From Chryseobacterium turcicum (GTDB taxonomy: Bacteria; Bacteroidota; Bacteroidia; Flavobacteriales; Weeksellaceae): a stretch of DNA of 64,000 nt. The notes under the pieces were generated by a model. The model worked only from the letters and a program-made list of their open reading frames with translations. It did no database searches and was not told the DNA's origin. The position numbers were made by a program, and so were the translations under genes. Positions 12,201 through 20,800 of this stretch are shown here, in pieces (positions within the stretch are counted from its first letter, which is position 1; each line of letters begins with the position of its first letter). The stretch spans positions 1,220,001 to 1,284,000 of the forward strand of contig NZ_JAJNAY010000001.1 of assembly GCF_021010565.1 (NCBI RefSeq). Reading direction: 5' to 3'.

Positions 12201-12482
12201 ACTGAAGGTTGGGTAGTTCAGGAGAAATTTGATTTGACGGCCAATAAGTTCTACTTACCGTTGGAAAAAGTGAATCTGGATCCGATGCTGATTAAAGATG
12301 CTGATGGAAATATACTGTATCATCACTTTAAACTAGTCGCTCAAAATACATCCAATATGTTTAGCACGCAGGAAAAAATTCTTACCATTTATAAAAAAGA
12401 AACCTGGTCAGACATCGGAGGTATCTCATCAGACGGAATAGATGGAATGATTACTCAGGGAACATTTATCATCAGACCTTAA
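6273..12482 (+). CDS. Giant protein (2069 aa), N-terminal propeller-like repeats, possible particle component
   Basis: The ATG lies 15 bp after the previous stop, so the two are probably co-transcribed. There is no signal peptide or membrane segment. The first 300 or so residues contain repeated strands with patterns such as GNLVWSKIY and GDVLWHRSF, typical of beta-propeller blades (PQQ/Kelch-like). Around base 7465-7520 is a GSRGKDSTRGIHLRW motif, which I have seen in large uncharacterised Bacteroidota proteins near tail-like genes. A short Asn-Pro-rich linker sits at about 9565-9620. The C-terminal third (from about 11,550) has FN3-like strands. No catalytic motif was recognised. Its size, lack of secretion signal and neighbours suggest a structural or receptor-contact protein of a tail-like assembly; this is inference. 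Confidence 0.75.
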   Translation: MSFFKYHNYNNSEAIINNSCKSSVNENIIHVGNQNGSGLVNVMDEYGNLVWSKIYTTDASVEFRKVMSFQNSYIILGVENGDSPFLLRMTEDGDVLWHRSFHDISVKENIYIANFYDHQFHFAFHNVKSNESGVMFITDKGELMYHKIILNSQGKREFKITGLANYGEMIYLSGVEIVKDREQGVFITTQVGFGTIEAKFTSWYDDTPVVLDGVYCRDTDGTVLISGVANDIPCFLKANEGYGASYQQFRGKYTRYALGNESFYAYNDRNEIIYSNYYYMHDWVKRINVQSFAIDQVANNSPIFHGINDSTDYSGYVSHDLNTCKTVPHEFFRPTLIEFQSIPVNYNFEGQDFDYHEHTFDINNLPYELTDVCEIGNVIDFNDFSGLQTPNFYLQAAGSRGKDSTRGIHLRWSLGGELGENHLPKGNLATTNVNYNKPNDFVKIYRAPYTKSVFNLSFSKPPQMVDDSQKLWVYKFNNDKRIFYVYFKNKEVYSHVRQYVNPLTDPLKFIESYGNEIIEVLCKTDLFFAAETRIENVDYQSVLDMEGLSISDVNNTSQQSLTYRKQSYGYDVAQNHFTAENGKTIRFRAGNSYVSAIDFEFYSDFIIARNEEQAWKHIGNFALTSDTETAHKRLDPLPETNPVHGSWLRYNDSAYVNTENYKTKWEHPSTGPLDKDIQTVVTNYLSLSDAQPNPKAYETINFNFAPTDSDPFVNISTDPVQDGATQISNLDILNIASLDYHVARMLGLGHLDIKDDAFDQEFIYIAEYFTNKNLDMNTSDKSYQLLSMSLPVSTEIERLSLPVDLMKLTKGMDSNNQNSSNLYNSEGFSHDGKYRYIGIYNYQVPENELNPSFFSTSMPYDASQFTTPVYAGLEHRLVELGQNDNYIWKKPELCHDTQYFNLDSTVSTQVEKQETLPIQIPDSNTPLYMHKQDKTGTYFYKGYGINWFSRAQHGQSELSIVTEIKPFNKLLPPSGATAFNIQKEFPLTFTTQNEQGRLNSIPGTDKTLARLTFDYHIYQDQVGYSIPFDSVISNTEYISDPNSLFPDNKEVFADEVEIFYRNYTPKIISARAYDVIQHPSNQLLVIIKTKDLPLVSTGANPNPNANPNPNQQNSGTPTVLYSEFPAGTTANDFIGGIFLMNSDSYIIHEIVEESLGLTFTVFKKAASDAIIAGTTPLINQSSLTLPVINPGTEGLFNVTENMQNTSTWGVKNPNSLKVQIGSSDWTINREIINMPQSSGVPQRYLEKSRGIWKNTLVQKFYEKIEKYQNSQGTVINFPDNYPKVHQGVYKITFPGFKMAQHPQVSNNSHSVEWFNGIVRLFTVGNYNRGFPIDSRSIFKVVRTENIGSTTEDLVVYFYDENFTIREDVNFEPILDTGTQLFPGSLTDPYISRNTRVNYYPSYKVYLHENDPSGFVEDVVLPAADEDVRYSIFGFKSVDNDNFDPQGNKYKSKFSVPTVMFAQRIIEPEQPKKPTGSKYATRPDKFGKSTYSILTEYIHKPYSVQFFRANNSLLLASLYEPETILEIKAALNELGGNEEEYFNDRWMNFMDFNFILNSPEFLGFPLTSATPYVLPLPDSAHLFSVINEFIEEHNSYYELSPSNLNYSQPLTIADRGNIKFNELVINPVPNVSGPLNFGSFVKERLSNCFLPLTEVPVIYQHIKHLNVSTVTGHRPKNKKQNIRDTNGYLLPPTHTDFDMAPMAAIYSQAPAHTTLFTDFTLDGASDNFYFYGVRELGNQMQMGEFSEFAGPIKLVNTHPAEPPKIMSLLPVVDNATLGISAKVKIEVNPYPEVQQITKVSLYRSTNKLDADSILSMNHVKTVDIADVQIDEGNGTWVLYDEFEDLEDHPYGDLLFYRIVVTRKVEYSTTDYNVSPPATKVVVEEAPSMPSKVVVSTLIENYNPPTPELNYHSEPVAVDSDTINWVILSWDQICYKGKYQLYKLSNQGNWKEIAKINTDTKDGSKAYLSLLETNATSNTEGWVVQEKFDLTANKFYLPLEKVNLDPMLIKDADGNILYHHFKLVAQNTSNMFSTQEKILTIYKKETWSDIGGISSDGIDGMITQGTFIIRP

Positions 12483-12501
12483 TTATTTTAAATTTAAAAT
12501 T

Positions 12502-13509
12502 ATGGCAAAAAGAACAAAATCAGAACTAAAAAACTATTTCCAAGCAGGAAAACGACCTACGGAAAACCAGTTTGGAGATTTATTGGATAGCTATATACAT
12601 CTTGATGTGTCAGATTTAGCATACGGTGAGGGAGGTACAAATACGATAAACAGAGAAGATGCCGGTGGATCAGGAGAAGGTCTAAGAAGTGGTTTTTATC
12701 AAACATCTAACCCAATCAATTATCCTGCAGGAGCAACTTCTTGGTGGCATCTCTTAGATGTTAGGCACTCCAATATTAATAATAATTATGCAATGCAGGT
12801 TGCAGGAAGTTTTTTTGACCAAGATTTATGGTACAGAAAAACATCAAATGATGCTACTCAAGCATGGAGAAAAATTATAGCAGCCGAACCTAATGGCAAT
12901 GTTGGAATTGGCATTGAAAATCCTCAAACAAAACTTGACGTCAACGGATTTGTGACTTCGAGAATTACCGATAGTGCTATAAATTCTTCAAACACTTCTG
13001 GGTTTATTGTCAATCAACTGGGAATCAATGTTCTTGAAATGTCTTATACCAGAGACGGTCAAGGTGTAGGGGTGATTAAAACTCCACTCAATAATCATAT
13101 TGTAATTGGAACAAATAATACCGAAAGAATCAGAGTTCATGGTTCAACGGGAAATGTTGGTATCGGAACCCAAAATCCCGATCAGAAACTTACCGTAAAA
13201 GGAAAAATACATGCAGAAGATCTTATTCTTGATATGAATGTACCTGCAGATTATGTTTTCCAGAAATATTATGATAATTACTCATCCATCAGAGAAGATT
13301 ATTCGATGATGACTCTGAATGAGCTTGAAGCATTTATCAAAGAAAACAAACACTTACCAGAAATTCCGTCGGGTGATAAAATGACACAGGATGGATTAGC
13401 ATTAGGAGATTTTCAAATGAAATTGCTTCAGAAAATCGAAGAACTCACCTTATATGCAATTTCACAAAACAACGAAATTAAACAACTTAAATCACACATA
13501 AATATATAG
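12502..13509 (+). CDS. Tail-fibre-like protein with pyocin-knob-like domain
   Basis: 335 residues, starting 19 bp after the giant gene. Residues 5-34 (SELKNYFQAGKRPTENQFGD and following) form a short N-terminal helix module shared with the next gene, probably an attachment segment. Residues 63-126 (SGFYQ, PAG, SWWHLL, RHSN, YAMQ, W-KI) match the pattern of a pyocin knob, a receptor-binding module of phage tail fibres. Two NVGIG-NP-KL-V-G strands follow at about 133 and 218, a common Bacteroidota tail-fibre or adhesin linker. The end (about 245-335) is the YVF...L-E---I-E-KHLPEIPS type with a terminal coiled coil, related in style to S74-like chaperone tails. No signal peptide, as expected for a phage-tail-like part. 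Ligand unknown. Confidence 0.7.
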   Translation: MAKRTKSELKNYFQAGKRPTENQFGDLLDSYIHLDVSDLAYGEGGTNTINREDAGGSGEGLRSGFYQTSNPINYPAGATSWWHLLDVRHSNINNNYAMQVAGSFFDQDLWYRKTSNDATQAWRKIIAAEPNGNVGIGIENPQTKLDVNGFVTSRITDSAINSSNTSGFIVNQLGINVLEMSYTRDGQGVGVIKTPLNNHIVIGTNNTERIRVHGSTGNVGIGTQNPDQKLTVKGKIHAEDLILDMNVPADYVFQKYYDNYSSIREDYSMMTLNELEAFIKENKHLPEIPSGDKMTQDGLALGDFQMKLLQKIEELTLYAISQNNEIKQLKSHINI

Positions 13510-13511
13510 TT

Positions 13512-14219
13512 ATGCCCAAGAAATTAATATCAGAATTAAAAGAATATTTCAAAACTGGAAAAAGGCCTACCCAAAATAATTTTGCAGACTTTCTGGAAAG
13601 TTATGCCCATCTAGATGGTCCCCAGCTCGCAAGAATAACCAATAATATCAATACGGAAAATGGTTATTTGAGACTTAGAGGAATGGATAATGCTATTGTT
13701 GCACAAATTTCTCTTCAGGACATCAGAAATAATATGGGAATTCCCAATAGTCTGGTACAAAGTGTAAACGGACAGACCGGAAATATTGTATTAGACTTAG
13801 AAGGTTCTACTGATGTAGGGAGTACAAGGGAAGGAATCGCCAAGTATTTTACAGAAACTCAGAGTGGTACAGATATTTTTCATATCAAGCTTCCCTATAA
13901 AGTTAATACAGACCGCGCAATGTATCATTTAAAAGCTTCAGGTTATGCTTATGGATCAGCTGATATCATTGATGTTACCTGGGTAGGCTATTGTTATGCA
14001 CCAATATCAAATATCACTAGTCATAAAACCGGAATTTTAAATTCTACAGCCATTACGGCGGGACAATATGTAGGCTCAGACTCTCATGTTTATCTCTGGT
14101 TTAAATTACCAACTACTTATTATTCAACTTTTAAATTAGATTCCTTGCGTGTAGGTAACGGAAGCCTTATCAAAAGCAATGATGTTCAGATTCTGGTTAG
14201 CAGCCAGGCTCAGTTATAA
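13512..14219 (+). CDS. Second small tail-fibre-like protein
   Basis: 235 residues, starting 2 bp after the previous stop. Residues 5-33 (ISELKEYFKTGKRPTQNNFA and following) are clearly paralogous to the N-terminus of the preceding protein, so both probably dock to the same partner. A VQSVNGQTGNIVLDLE strand at about 93-108 is the kind of linker seen before phage fibre tip domains. The rest (about 115-235) is a beta-rich domain with many aromatic residues and no match I can name. It is the last gene before a strong terminator. The pair could be two alternative or co-assembled tips with different targets. Confidence 0.65.
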   Translation: MPKKLISELKEYFKTGKRPTQNNFADFLESYAHLDGPQLARITNNINTENGYLRLRGMDNAIVAQISLQDIRNNMGIPNSLVQSVNGQTGNIVLDLEGSTDVGSTREGIAKYFTETQSGTDIFHIKLPYKVNTDRAMYHLKASGYAYGSADIIDVTWVGYCYAPISNITSHKTGILNSTAITAGQYVGSDSHVYLWFKLPTTYYSTFKLDSLRVGNGSLIKSNDVQILVSSQAQL

Positions 14220-14239
14220 TAAATTCTTTTAAAAACAAA

Positions 14240-14275
14240 AGAGGCTGTCTTTCGGGACAGTCTTTTTCTTTTTAG
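14240..14275 (+). terminator. Intrinsic terminator after the giant-protein operon
   Basis: GGCTGTC pairs with GACAGTC (one G-U) around a short loop, followed by TTTTTCTTTTT. It lies 20 bp after the last tail-fibre-like gene and ends the rightward operon. Confidence 0.85.
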
Positions 14276-14459
14276 CATGATTTAAAATCAAATCCAAATC
14301 TTACACAGCACCTATTTTCATTAGTATATTGTTATTCCTTCACATAAAAAATAAAATAGCTAAATTTGGGCTCAATGCCAAAACCTCGGGACTAGGCAAA
14401 AAGTTTTGATAATCTGAATAGAAAAAAAGCTTTAAAACATATGTTTTAAAGCTTTTATG

Positions 14460-14533
14460 CGATCCGGACGGGACTCGAACCCGCGACCTCCGCCGTGACA
14501 GGGCGGCATTCTAACCAGCTGAACTACCGGATC
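14460..14533 (-). tRNA. tRNA-Asp (anticodon GTC), downstream copy
   Basis: Read on the minus strand, the 7-bp acceptor stem is GATCCGG/CCGGATC, with discriminator G73 as expected for Asp. The anticodon stem CCGCC/GGCGG encloses CTGTCAC, giving anticodon GTC. The T-arm contains GGGTTCGAGTCCC. The 3' CCA is not fully encoded. It is identical to the copy at 14567-14640. Confidence 0.97.
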
Positions 14534-14566
14534 AATTTTTTTAAAGTTAAAATTGTAAAACTTATG

Positions 14567-14640
14567 CGATCCGGACGGGACTCGAACCCGCGACCTCCGC
14601 CGTGACAGGGCGGCATTCTAACCAGCTGAACTACCGGATC
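14567..14640 (-). tRNA. tRNA-Asp (anticodon GTC), upstream copy
   Basis: The same 74-nt sequence and fold as the copy at 14460-14533, separated from it by 33 bp of AT-rich DNA. The pair probably forms one minus-strand precursor transcript. Confidence 0.97.
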
Positions 14641-14785
14641 TTTTTGCAATGCCTAGAAGAATTATCCTCTGTTATTGTGGTTGCAAATATATAGCTTTTT
14701 TCATTATCTGCAAACTATAATTATTAATTTTGTTAGAATTAATGGTAAATTGCAGAGTATCAACTGTATTATTTTTAAATTAAGA

Positions 14786-15802
14786 TTACATTAAAATATT
14801 ATTGATAGGTTGCAATGCTGGTGGAAGGCTCGTTTCCCCAAGCATTTCTCTTAAATCAATCTCAATGTTTCTGGTGATTTGGGTAATCGGAACATCATTG
14901 GGGTTTCCTTCAAAAGGATTTTCGGTGCTTTCACCAATTTGTTCTAAAACAAGGAAAACCCAGCCTATCAAAACACTAAAAGGAACGGTAAGCCAGATAA
15001 TAGGCTCTCCAAATTTTTCAATCATTTTAGAAAACTCTCCTAAAAAGCCAAATGGCAATAAGAAACACAGCATATTGGTAAAATATAAATTGATGCTTGT
15101 AAACTGTCTTGGGTACGGAAAGTTTTTAATTCGCTCGCATTTTCCTTGCTGGTCATAAAGGTCTTTCAACTGATTTTCTAAAGCCACATAATTGTAATCT
15201 GATATAAAGCCTTTTTCATTAAGTGTTCTCAAATGTTCCGACTGTGTGGCGATAATTTGTGTTGCTCTGTTTTTGGTAGATAAAATATAAGCCAATTCTT
15301 TTTCGGAAAGAAAAGGTTTAAGCTCTTCAGATAAATCGCTTTCCCACTCCGGAACTTTGTAATATTTCAGATATTCTTTGTAGTAGCTTCTTACTTTTAC
15401 ATTTTCCCAGCTTTTGGTTTCTCTCAGCTGAAATCTCAAAGCAGTAAGCCATGCAAAATGACGGTAAATAATTTCGGTATGAAGTTTAGATTCTTCGAGT
15501 TTATCACTATTTCTCACAAAATCTTTCACCATAATTCCGAATGCACGACTGCTGTTGATGATGGCGCCATAAATTTGCCTTGCCTCCCAAGTTCGATTGT
15601 AGGTTTGTGTATTTTTAAACCCTGAAATGAAAGCGGTTGCTGTTCCCAATAAGGCTATAGGAACCCAAGGAATCGCAAGCCAGTTTAATTCTAAAAAATA
15701 AAATGCAAGGGTAGGAATTATACTTAAAACAAGCATTTTGTAAATTTTAGCCCGCGTCCAGGGAATAAAATGTTGAAGTTTATAATGAGAATTTGTATTC
15801 AT
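14786..15802 (-). CDS. Bestrophin family anion channel
   Basis: 338 residues. The N-terminal IPWTRAKIYKML, two early membrane segments (about 22-40 and 43-60), the GFKNTQTYNRTWEAR motif and later membrane segments at about 238-258 and 270-290 match the bacterial bestrophin/YneE family (RFP-TM, UPF0187). Characterised members form pentameric chloride or cation channels in the inner membrane. The length is normal for the family. ATG start; the flanking genes give no functional hint. The family call is firm, the physiological ion is not. Confidence 0.9.
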   Translation of the reverse strand: MNTNSHYKLQHFIPWTRAKIYKMLVLSIIPTLAFYFLELNWLAIPWVPIALLGTATAFISGFKNTQTYNRTWEARQIYGAIINSSRAFGIMVKDFVRNSDKLEESKLHTEIIYRHFAWLTALRFQLRETKSWENVKVRSYYKEYLKYYKVPEWESDLSEELKPFLSEKELAYILSTKNRATQIIATQSEHLRTLNEKGFISDYNYVALENQLKDLYDQQGKCERIKNFPYPRQFTSINLYFTNMLCFLLPFGFLGEFSKMIEKFGEPIIWLTVPFSVLIGWVFLVLEQIGESTENPFEGNPNDVPITQITRNIEIDLREMLGETSLPPALQPINNILM

Positions 15803-15950
15803 GTTTTTTATAAATTAATTGAATTTGTATTTTTTTACTGCAAAAGAATTAAAAGAAATGATTGAAAAAGAGAAATTTAAAAGTTTTCAAAATGTAAAAT
15901 TTTCTTTTATTGCTTGTTTTGTTAGCTTTTGAATAACTAATTCCATCATA

Positions 15951-15983
15951 AAATCTTTTGGTGCTTTTGCGGTTAAAAAAAAT
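15951..15983. repeat. Fragment related to the ACCACAAAA palindromic element
   Basis: The sequence CTTTTGGTGCTTTTGCGG followed by TTAAAAAAAAT resembles the right end of the larger palindrome at 37592-37770 (CTTTTTTGTGGTTAAATAAA). This short similarity may be a remnant of the same family. Confidence 0.3.
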
Positions 15984-16007
15984 ACCACCCTTCCAATTTC
16001 GAATAAA

Positions 16008-17618
16008 TTAATGACCTCCGCCAGTGATTTTTAATTCATTTAAATCTAATTGGAGCTCGGCTTTACGGATTTCTTCATCTGAAAAAAGTCTTTCTTTTCT
16101 CATTTTGAATAGTTCTTTTCTTTGAATGGTGTAAATATCCAAAAGCAACTGATGATATTTTTCAATTTCCTGATGTTTTATTTCGTCACATTCTAAAGAT
16201 TCCAGTCGTTTACTGGCGACGTTGATATCGGCTTCCAAATTAGATTTATAAAAATTAACCAATTCGTTATTCATTAAATCGTCCGAAGATTTTTCGTTCA
16301 CTATTTTGAGAGCTGTATTGTCTAAAATCAGTTGAATTCCTGTTTTTTGCTCTTCTTCAGGGAGAATGTCATCAATTTCTTTAAGTTTAATTAATTTAAT
16401 AATAAAAGGCAAAGTCAATCCCTGAAAAACCAGAGTAATGAATATTACGACGAAAGTGATAAAAATAATAAGGTTTCGTTCTGGAAAAAGGGTTCCTTTG
16501 TCATCCAGATAAAACGGAATTGAAAGTGCAGTTGCCAATGAAACAACACCTCTCATCCCAGCCCAACTGATTACTACGGGGCCTTTCCAGCCTGGAGAAG
16601 GGTCTTGTCTTGCTTTTGAGCTCAACCATCTTGGAATATGTGCAATAGGAAAAACCCACAAAAATCTTAGTACAATAATGATTAAACTTACGATTGCTCC
16701 GTACTTTACACCTTGCCAAACTGAATATTTTCCCAGAGATTCAATGATTTGAGGAAGTTCTAATCCTATCAATACGAAAACAACCGCATTCATCACAAAA
16801 ATAAGCGTCGTCCAAACTCCAAGCATATTTAATCTTGTGCTTCCTGTTTTAAATATTTCGTGAGAACGCCATGAAATAAATAATCCACCTGTAACAACTG
16901 CCATCACTCCCGAAAAATGAAACTGTTCTGCTGCCAAAAATAAAATATAAGGTGTCATTACCGTAAGAGCTGCGTCAATTGCCGGAGTTGTGGGCAAAAA
17001 GCGATGAATGACATACATAATATGCGCTCCGACAAGCCCAACCACAATTCCCATTCCAGCCACTAAGAAAAACTGACCCGTTGCTTCCTGCATTGAAAAA
17101 GTTCCGGTAATGACGGCAAGTAAAGCAAATTTAAAAACGATTAATGAAGAAGCGTCATTCACTAAACTTTCACCTTCCAAAATCGTCATTAGCCTTTTTG
17201 GAACGCCCATTCCTTTTAAAACAGTTGCTGCTGCTACTGCATCCGGCGGAGAAATAATTCCACCCAAAAGAAATCCTAAGGCAAGGGTGAATCCGGGAAT
17301 AAAAGAGGAGGTGAAGTATGCTACAATGGTTGACGTGAAAAATACCAACCCAAAAGCCAGTAAGCCGATTGGGCGTTTCCATTTCCAAAAATCTGTCCAT
17401 GAAGTGTACCAAGCAGCTTCGTATAATAATGGGGGCAAAAATATCAAAAATATGATTTCAGGGTCTAAACCTACGTGTGGAATTCCTGGAATAAAACTGA
17501 TTCCCAGCCCCGCAATAACGAGAAAAATAGGATACGCAATTTTGATACGCTGAGCCAACATAACCAGCATAAAGACGGAAAACAAAAGTCCTAAGACCAA
17601 TAATATAGAATGGTGCAT
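16008..17618 (-). CDS. CPA1 family Na+/H+ antiporter
   Basis: 536 residues with about 12 hydrophobic segments up to about residue 410, then a soluble tail of about 125 residues rich in Glu and Lys. SPPDAVA (Asp126) and GESLVNDA (Asn154-Asp155) are the signature of CPA1 antiporters of the NhaP/YjcE type, where the Asn-Asp pair is part of the ion site. The role is sodium or potassium for proton exchange across the inner membrane, hence pH and salt homeostasis. It is transcribed in the same direction as the bestrophin gene but 205 bp away, so linkage is uncertain. Confidence 0.92.
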   Translation of the reverse strand: MHHSILLVLGLLFSVFMLVMLAQRIKIAYPIFLVIAGLGISFIPGIPHVGLDPEIIFLIFLPPLLYEAAWYTSWTDFWKWKRPIGLLAFGLVFFTSTIVAYFTSSFIPGFTLALGFLLGGIISPPDAVAAATVLKGMGVPKRLMTILEGESLVNDASSLIVFKFALLAVITGTFSMQEATGQFFLVAGMGIVVGLVGAHIMYVIHRFLPTTPAIDAALTVMTPYILFLAAEQFHFSGVMAVVTGGLFISWRSHEIFKTGSTRLNMLGVWTTLIFVMNAVVFVLIGLELPQIIESLGKYSVWQGVKYGAIVSLIIIVLRFLWVFPIAHIPRWLSSKARQDPSPGWKGPVVISWAGMRGVVSLATALSIPFYLDDKGTLFPERNLIIFITFVVIFITLVFQGLTLPFIIKLIKLKEIDDILPEEEQKTGIQLILDNTALKIVNEKSSDDLMNNELVNFYKSNLEADINVASKRLESLECDEIKHQEIEKYHQLLLDIYTIQRKELFKMRKERLFSDEEIRKAELQLDLNELKITGGGH

Positions 17619-17736
17619 TTTTATTTTTTCAATTTGTGTAAATAATATGAGCGAATTTATTATTTTTAATAGTAATCACCCAAATACAATTGTCAATTTT
17701 TAAATTTATTTGAAATAAGATAGTAATAATACAAAA

Positions 17737-17764
17737 AAAGCAGTGAAATTTATTTCACTGCTTT
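17737..17764 (-). terminator. Hairpin with T-run, second terminator on the minus strand
   Basis: AAAGCAGTGAAAT and ATTTCACTGCTTT form a perfect 13-bp stem with a 2-base loop. On the minus strand it is followed by seven T. It lies between the type B sorting protein at 17888 and the antiporter, so it could back up the terminator at 17803-17838. Confidence 0.7.
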
Positions 17765-17802
17765 AAATTTTACATCCAAGATTTAGACATTAAAAAAAGG
17801 AT

Positions 17803-17838
17803 AAAAAAAGAGGCTGCCTTTTCTCAAAAGACAGCCTC
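17803..17838 (-). terminator. Intrinsic terminator after the IgGFc-like gene cluster
   Basis: GAGGCTGCCTTTT and AAAAGACAGCCTC form a 13-bp stem. The one non-Watson-Crick position is G-U on the minus strand and C-A on the plus strand, and the minus strand ends in seven T. This supports minus-strand use, after the gene at 17888-20977. Confidence 0.85.
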
Positions 17839-17887
17839 AAAACAAATTATTCCCTCTTCATTAATCCACAATACTACTACTACTGTA

Positions 17888-20800
17888 TTATTCTCTGTTT
17901 TTTACCAAAATCCAATCGGCATACATTACGGCAACCTGAGTTTCTGGCTCTATCCATTTTATTTCGTACCAATATGTTCCGGTGCTTATAGGAGTTCCTC
18001 CAATTTTCCCGTCCCATTTGTAAGTTTTATCTATATCAGAAGAATACATCATATGACCATATCTGTTGAAGATTGAAATTTTTAAATCTTTAAGATATGC
18101 TAATGCTGAATAATCTAAATTGTCATTTCTACCGTCTCCGTTGGGCGTAATTGCATTCACAAGGTTAGGTACTGTAATCTGAGCCTGAACAGAAGCACAA
18201 CCATTAATATCTTTCACATAAAATATATTTTTACCTCGAGGTAAATTTGTGAATACATTAGAGTCTTGCCAGAAAAACCCATCTCTAGAATATTGATAAG
18301 GAGAGTTTCCACCCTCAGCAATTATGGTTGCTGTATTATTACTAATATTTATTTTTTTAATTTTTGGAATAGGAAAAGGATGTACTTTCACAAACTGTTT
18401 CGTTTTACAGCCGTCAAATTCTAAGATTACCCAATAATCTCCTACCAGTACATTTTGTATGGTCTGCGTGGTTGCACCTGTGCTCCATAAATAAGAATTA
18501 TATCCTGGTCCTGCATCTAATGTGGTGCTACCTTCAGGGCAAATTATTTGGTCAACCAAAACAGAAGACGGTTTTGGAGGGATAACTTTCAGGACTATTT
18601 TAGCAAAATCAAAACATCCATTGACTGTTGTTATTTTAACATACACTATGGCATTAGGAGAAACAAATGCATTCGAAGGGATGATTTCATTGATACCATT
18701 CTGCGCATCATTCAATGTATGATAATAATTTTTTGTTACAGGAATAGTGGTGGTAACATTGGCTAAGGCTAAATTAAAAGTTCCCGTATTAGGATTGTTT
18801 TCATTAAAACATTCGGTAAGAGCCCCTTCAAGTATATTTATTCTTGGGTAATAAGTCAGCGTAATTTTCGCATTGGCTATACATCCGTCTACGGTCGTTA
18901 CTTTTACATAAACGGTAGTCGGTGCTGTTGTTGAATAAGCATTTGCAGGAATAATCTCTGCAGTATTTGCATTTAAATCTGCCAGGGTAGGGTAGTAATT
19001 TTGAGTAGCTGTTGCGGGTGCACCTACATTAGCCGTTGTTAAATCAAAAATACCAGATGCATTGATGTTACAAGCACTTATGGTAGTATCTGTAAGCACT
19101 AAAGGCGCTACTGTTACATTTACTTTTACCTGCTCACAATCTGTAAAATCGGGATTGTTTCCGCAAAATTTATAAGTGAAAGTATCTGTAGTGGTTCCGG
19201 CATTGGCTGTATAAGTTAATACTCCAGTAGTGGTATTGACTGTTAACGTTCCATTTGCCGGTGGCGTAATAATCTGAACTGTATTGGGTACCGGAATTTG
19301 CAACGAGTTTGTAAATGCAGGAGTAATCGTGGTAGGAGTACCTGCTGCACAAATATTTAATGGTTTTACTGTATTGGCTAAACAGCTATACACTTTAAAA
19401 GGATATGTTGTAAGCGGCACACAAGTTCCCTCGGTGATAGATACAGTATAGTTTCCGGGCTGGGTTGGTGTATAGGTATTTAAATTGGCTCCAGGAATTG
19501 GGTTTCCGTTAAGGTTCCATTGGTATTGCGCAAAACCACCTTGTACTTCCAATACAATCCCAGGAATACAGTCTCCTGAAGTTTTTTTAATTACCGGGAC
19601 CGAATTAAATCCTGCAAAATATCCTCCGTATCCTAAGTTACCACTTCCGCCGATAATACCCGCCGTTACTGCTTTAGTAGAAGTTACGGTAACATTTCCG
19701 GAAATATTAGGAATAGAATAAGATACCCAATCTGTGGTTCCTGTTACAGGGAAAGGGCCTTGTGCCGGTGTGGTAGGAATTCCACTCACGAGCACTGTGG
19801 CTCCTGTCTGTGTCAAAATATTCAGCTTTACAAAAAGAGGCGGGTTGAAAGTTGTATAATAAGGCATTTCACCTATTTTTCCTATTTCGTCAATAATTTT
19901 AGGTAAAAAGCAGTTTAAAGGCGGTATATAATTAAATCCTTCTGTTGCATCGTTATCCTGAGTTCCTGATAACAGCTGGTATACATATACATTTTTACTT
20001 GACTTGATGTACATATTGAGATGAGATGGCCCATTAACCATATAGTTCATCGCACTTACGCGGTAGTACTGACCTTCGTTCAATATCGCTACAGGAATAG
20101 GATTATTATTAAGTTTAATCTCTGTATTGTTTTCGGTAGCTACAATCATAGCACCTTCAATCTCAGGAAGTAGATTTCCCATGCCTTTAATAAGCACAAA
20201 TTCGTTTCCTAATCGTTCTACAGGTACCGACTGATCCATAATAATATCTTCCCCATTATAAGGCGGGGTAAGACCAAACTGACCATGAAAGTTTCCGTTG
20301 GTAACAGATACTGGTTTTGTAGCTTCTATTTTAGCTCCGATGAAGCCATCTTTGTTTCCTGGTCTGTTGGCATATCCCGCAAATATATATGACTGCCCTT
20401 TATTCAGGGTAATCGTAATAGAAGGGTGAGTAAGCCCATTAAAGTTATTGTAAAACCATGTCATCATTGCATACCCTGAAACTTTTACCTGCGTATTGTC
20501 TTCTGTAGCCAAAATACCAACCGTAAAGTTTTGGCTAATTTGGTTGTTCATCAACGGGGCATAAACGGCATGAAACTTTGTTCCTATTCCTGCTTTTCCT
20601 TTGGAAGTTAAAATTTCTCCATGGTTAATTTCAGAAAATCGATAAGTTGCAAAATAAGGCAGGTCACCATGAAGGTAGAGCCCTCTGGTTTTTACACTCA
20701 TGGCATCAGATGCATTTTGTCCCACCATTACATTTAAAGGAACATCAAAAGACTGTGGACTTCCTTTGCTGATGGTTACTGTACCAATTGCAATATTATT

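Larger units (their letters stand above)
14220..14785. other. Intergenic stretch with terminator and two tRNA genes
   Basis: This gap holds the terminator at 14240-14275 and two tRNA-Asp genes. The remaining 14,280-14,455 and 14,641-14,785 are AT-rich, and I see no gene or clear signal in them. Confidence 0.7.

Noticed and set aside
14460..14640. The duplicated tRNA pair as an integration site
   Set aside because: Both copies are complete, and no partial tRNA repeat, integrase or foreign block was seen next to them.
17110..17553. 147-residue open frame opposite the antiporter
   Set aside because: Antisense to strongly conserved antiporter motifs; the product is a mirror of that coding bias.
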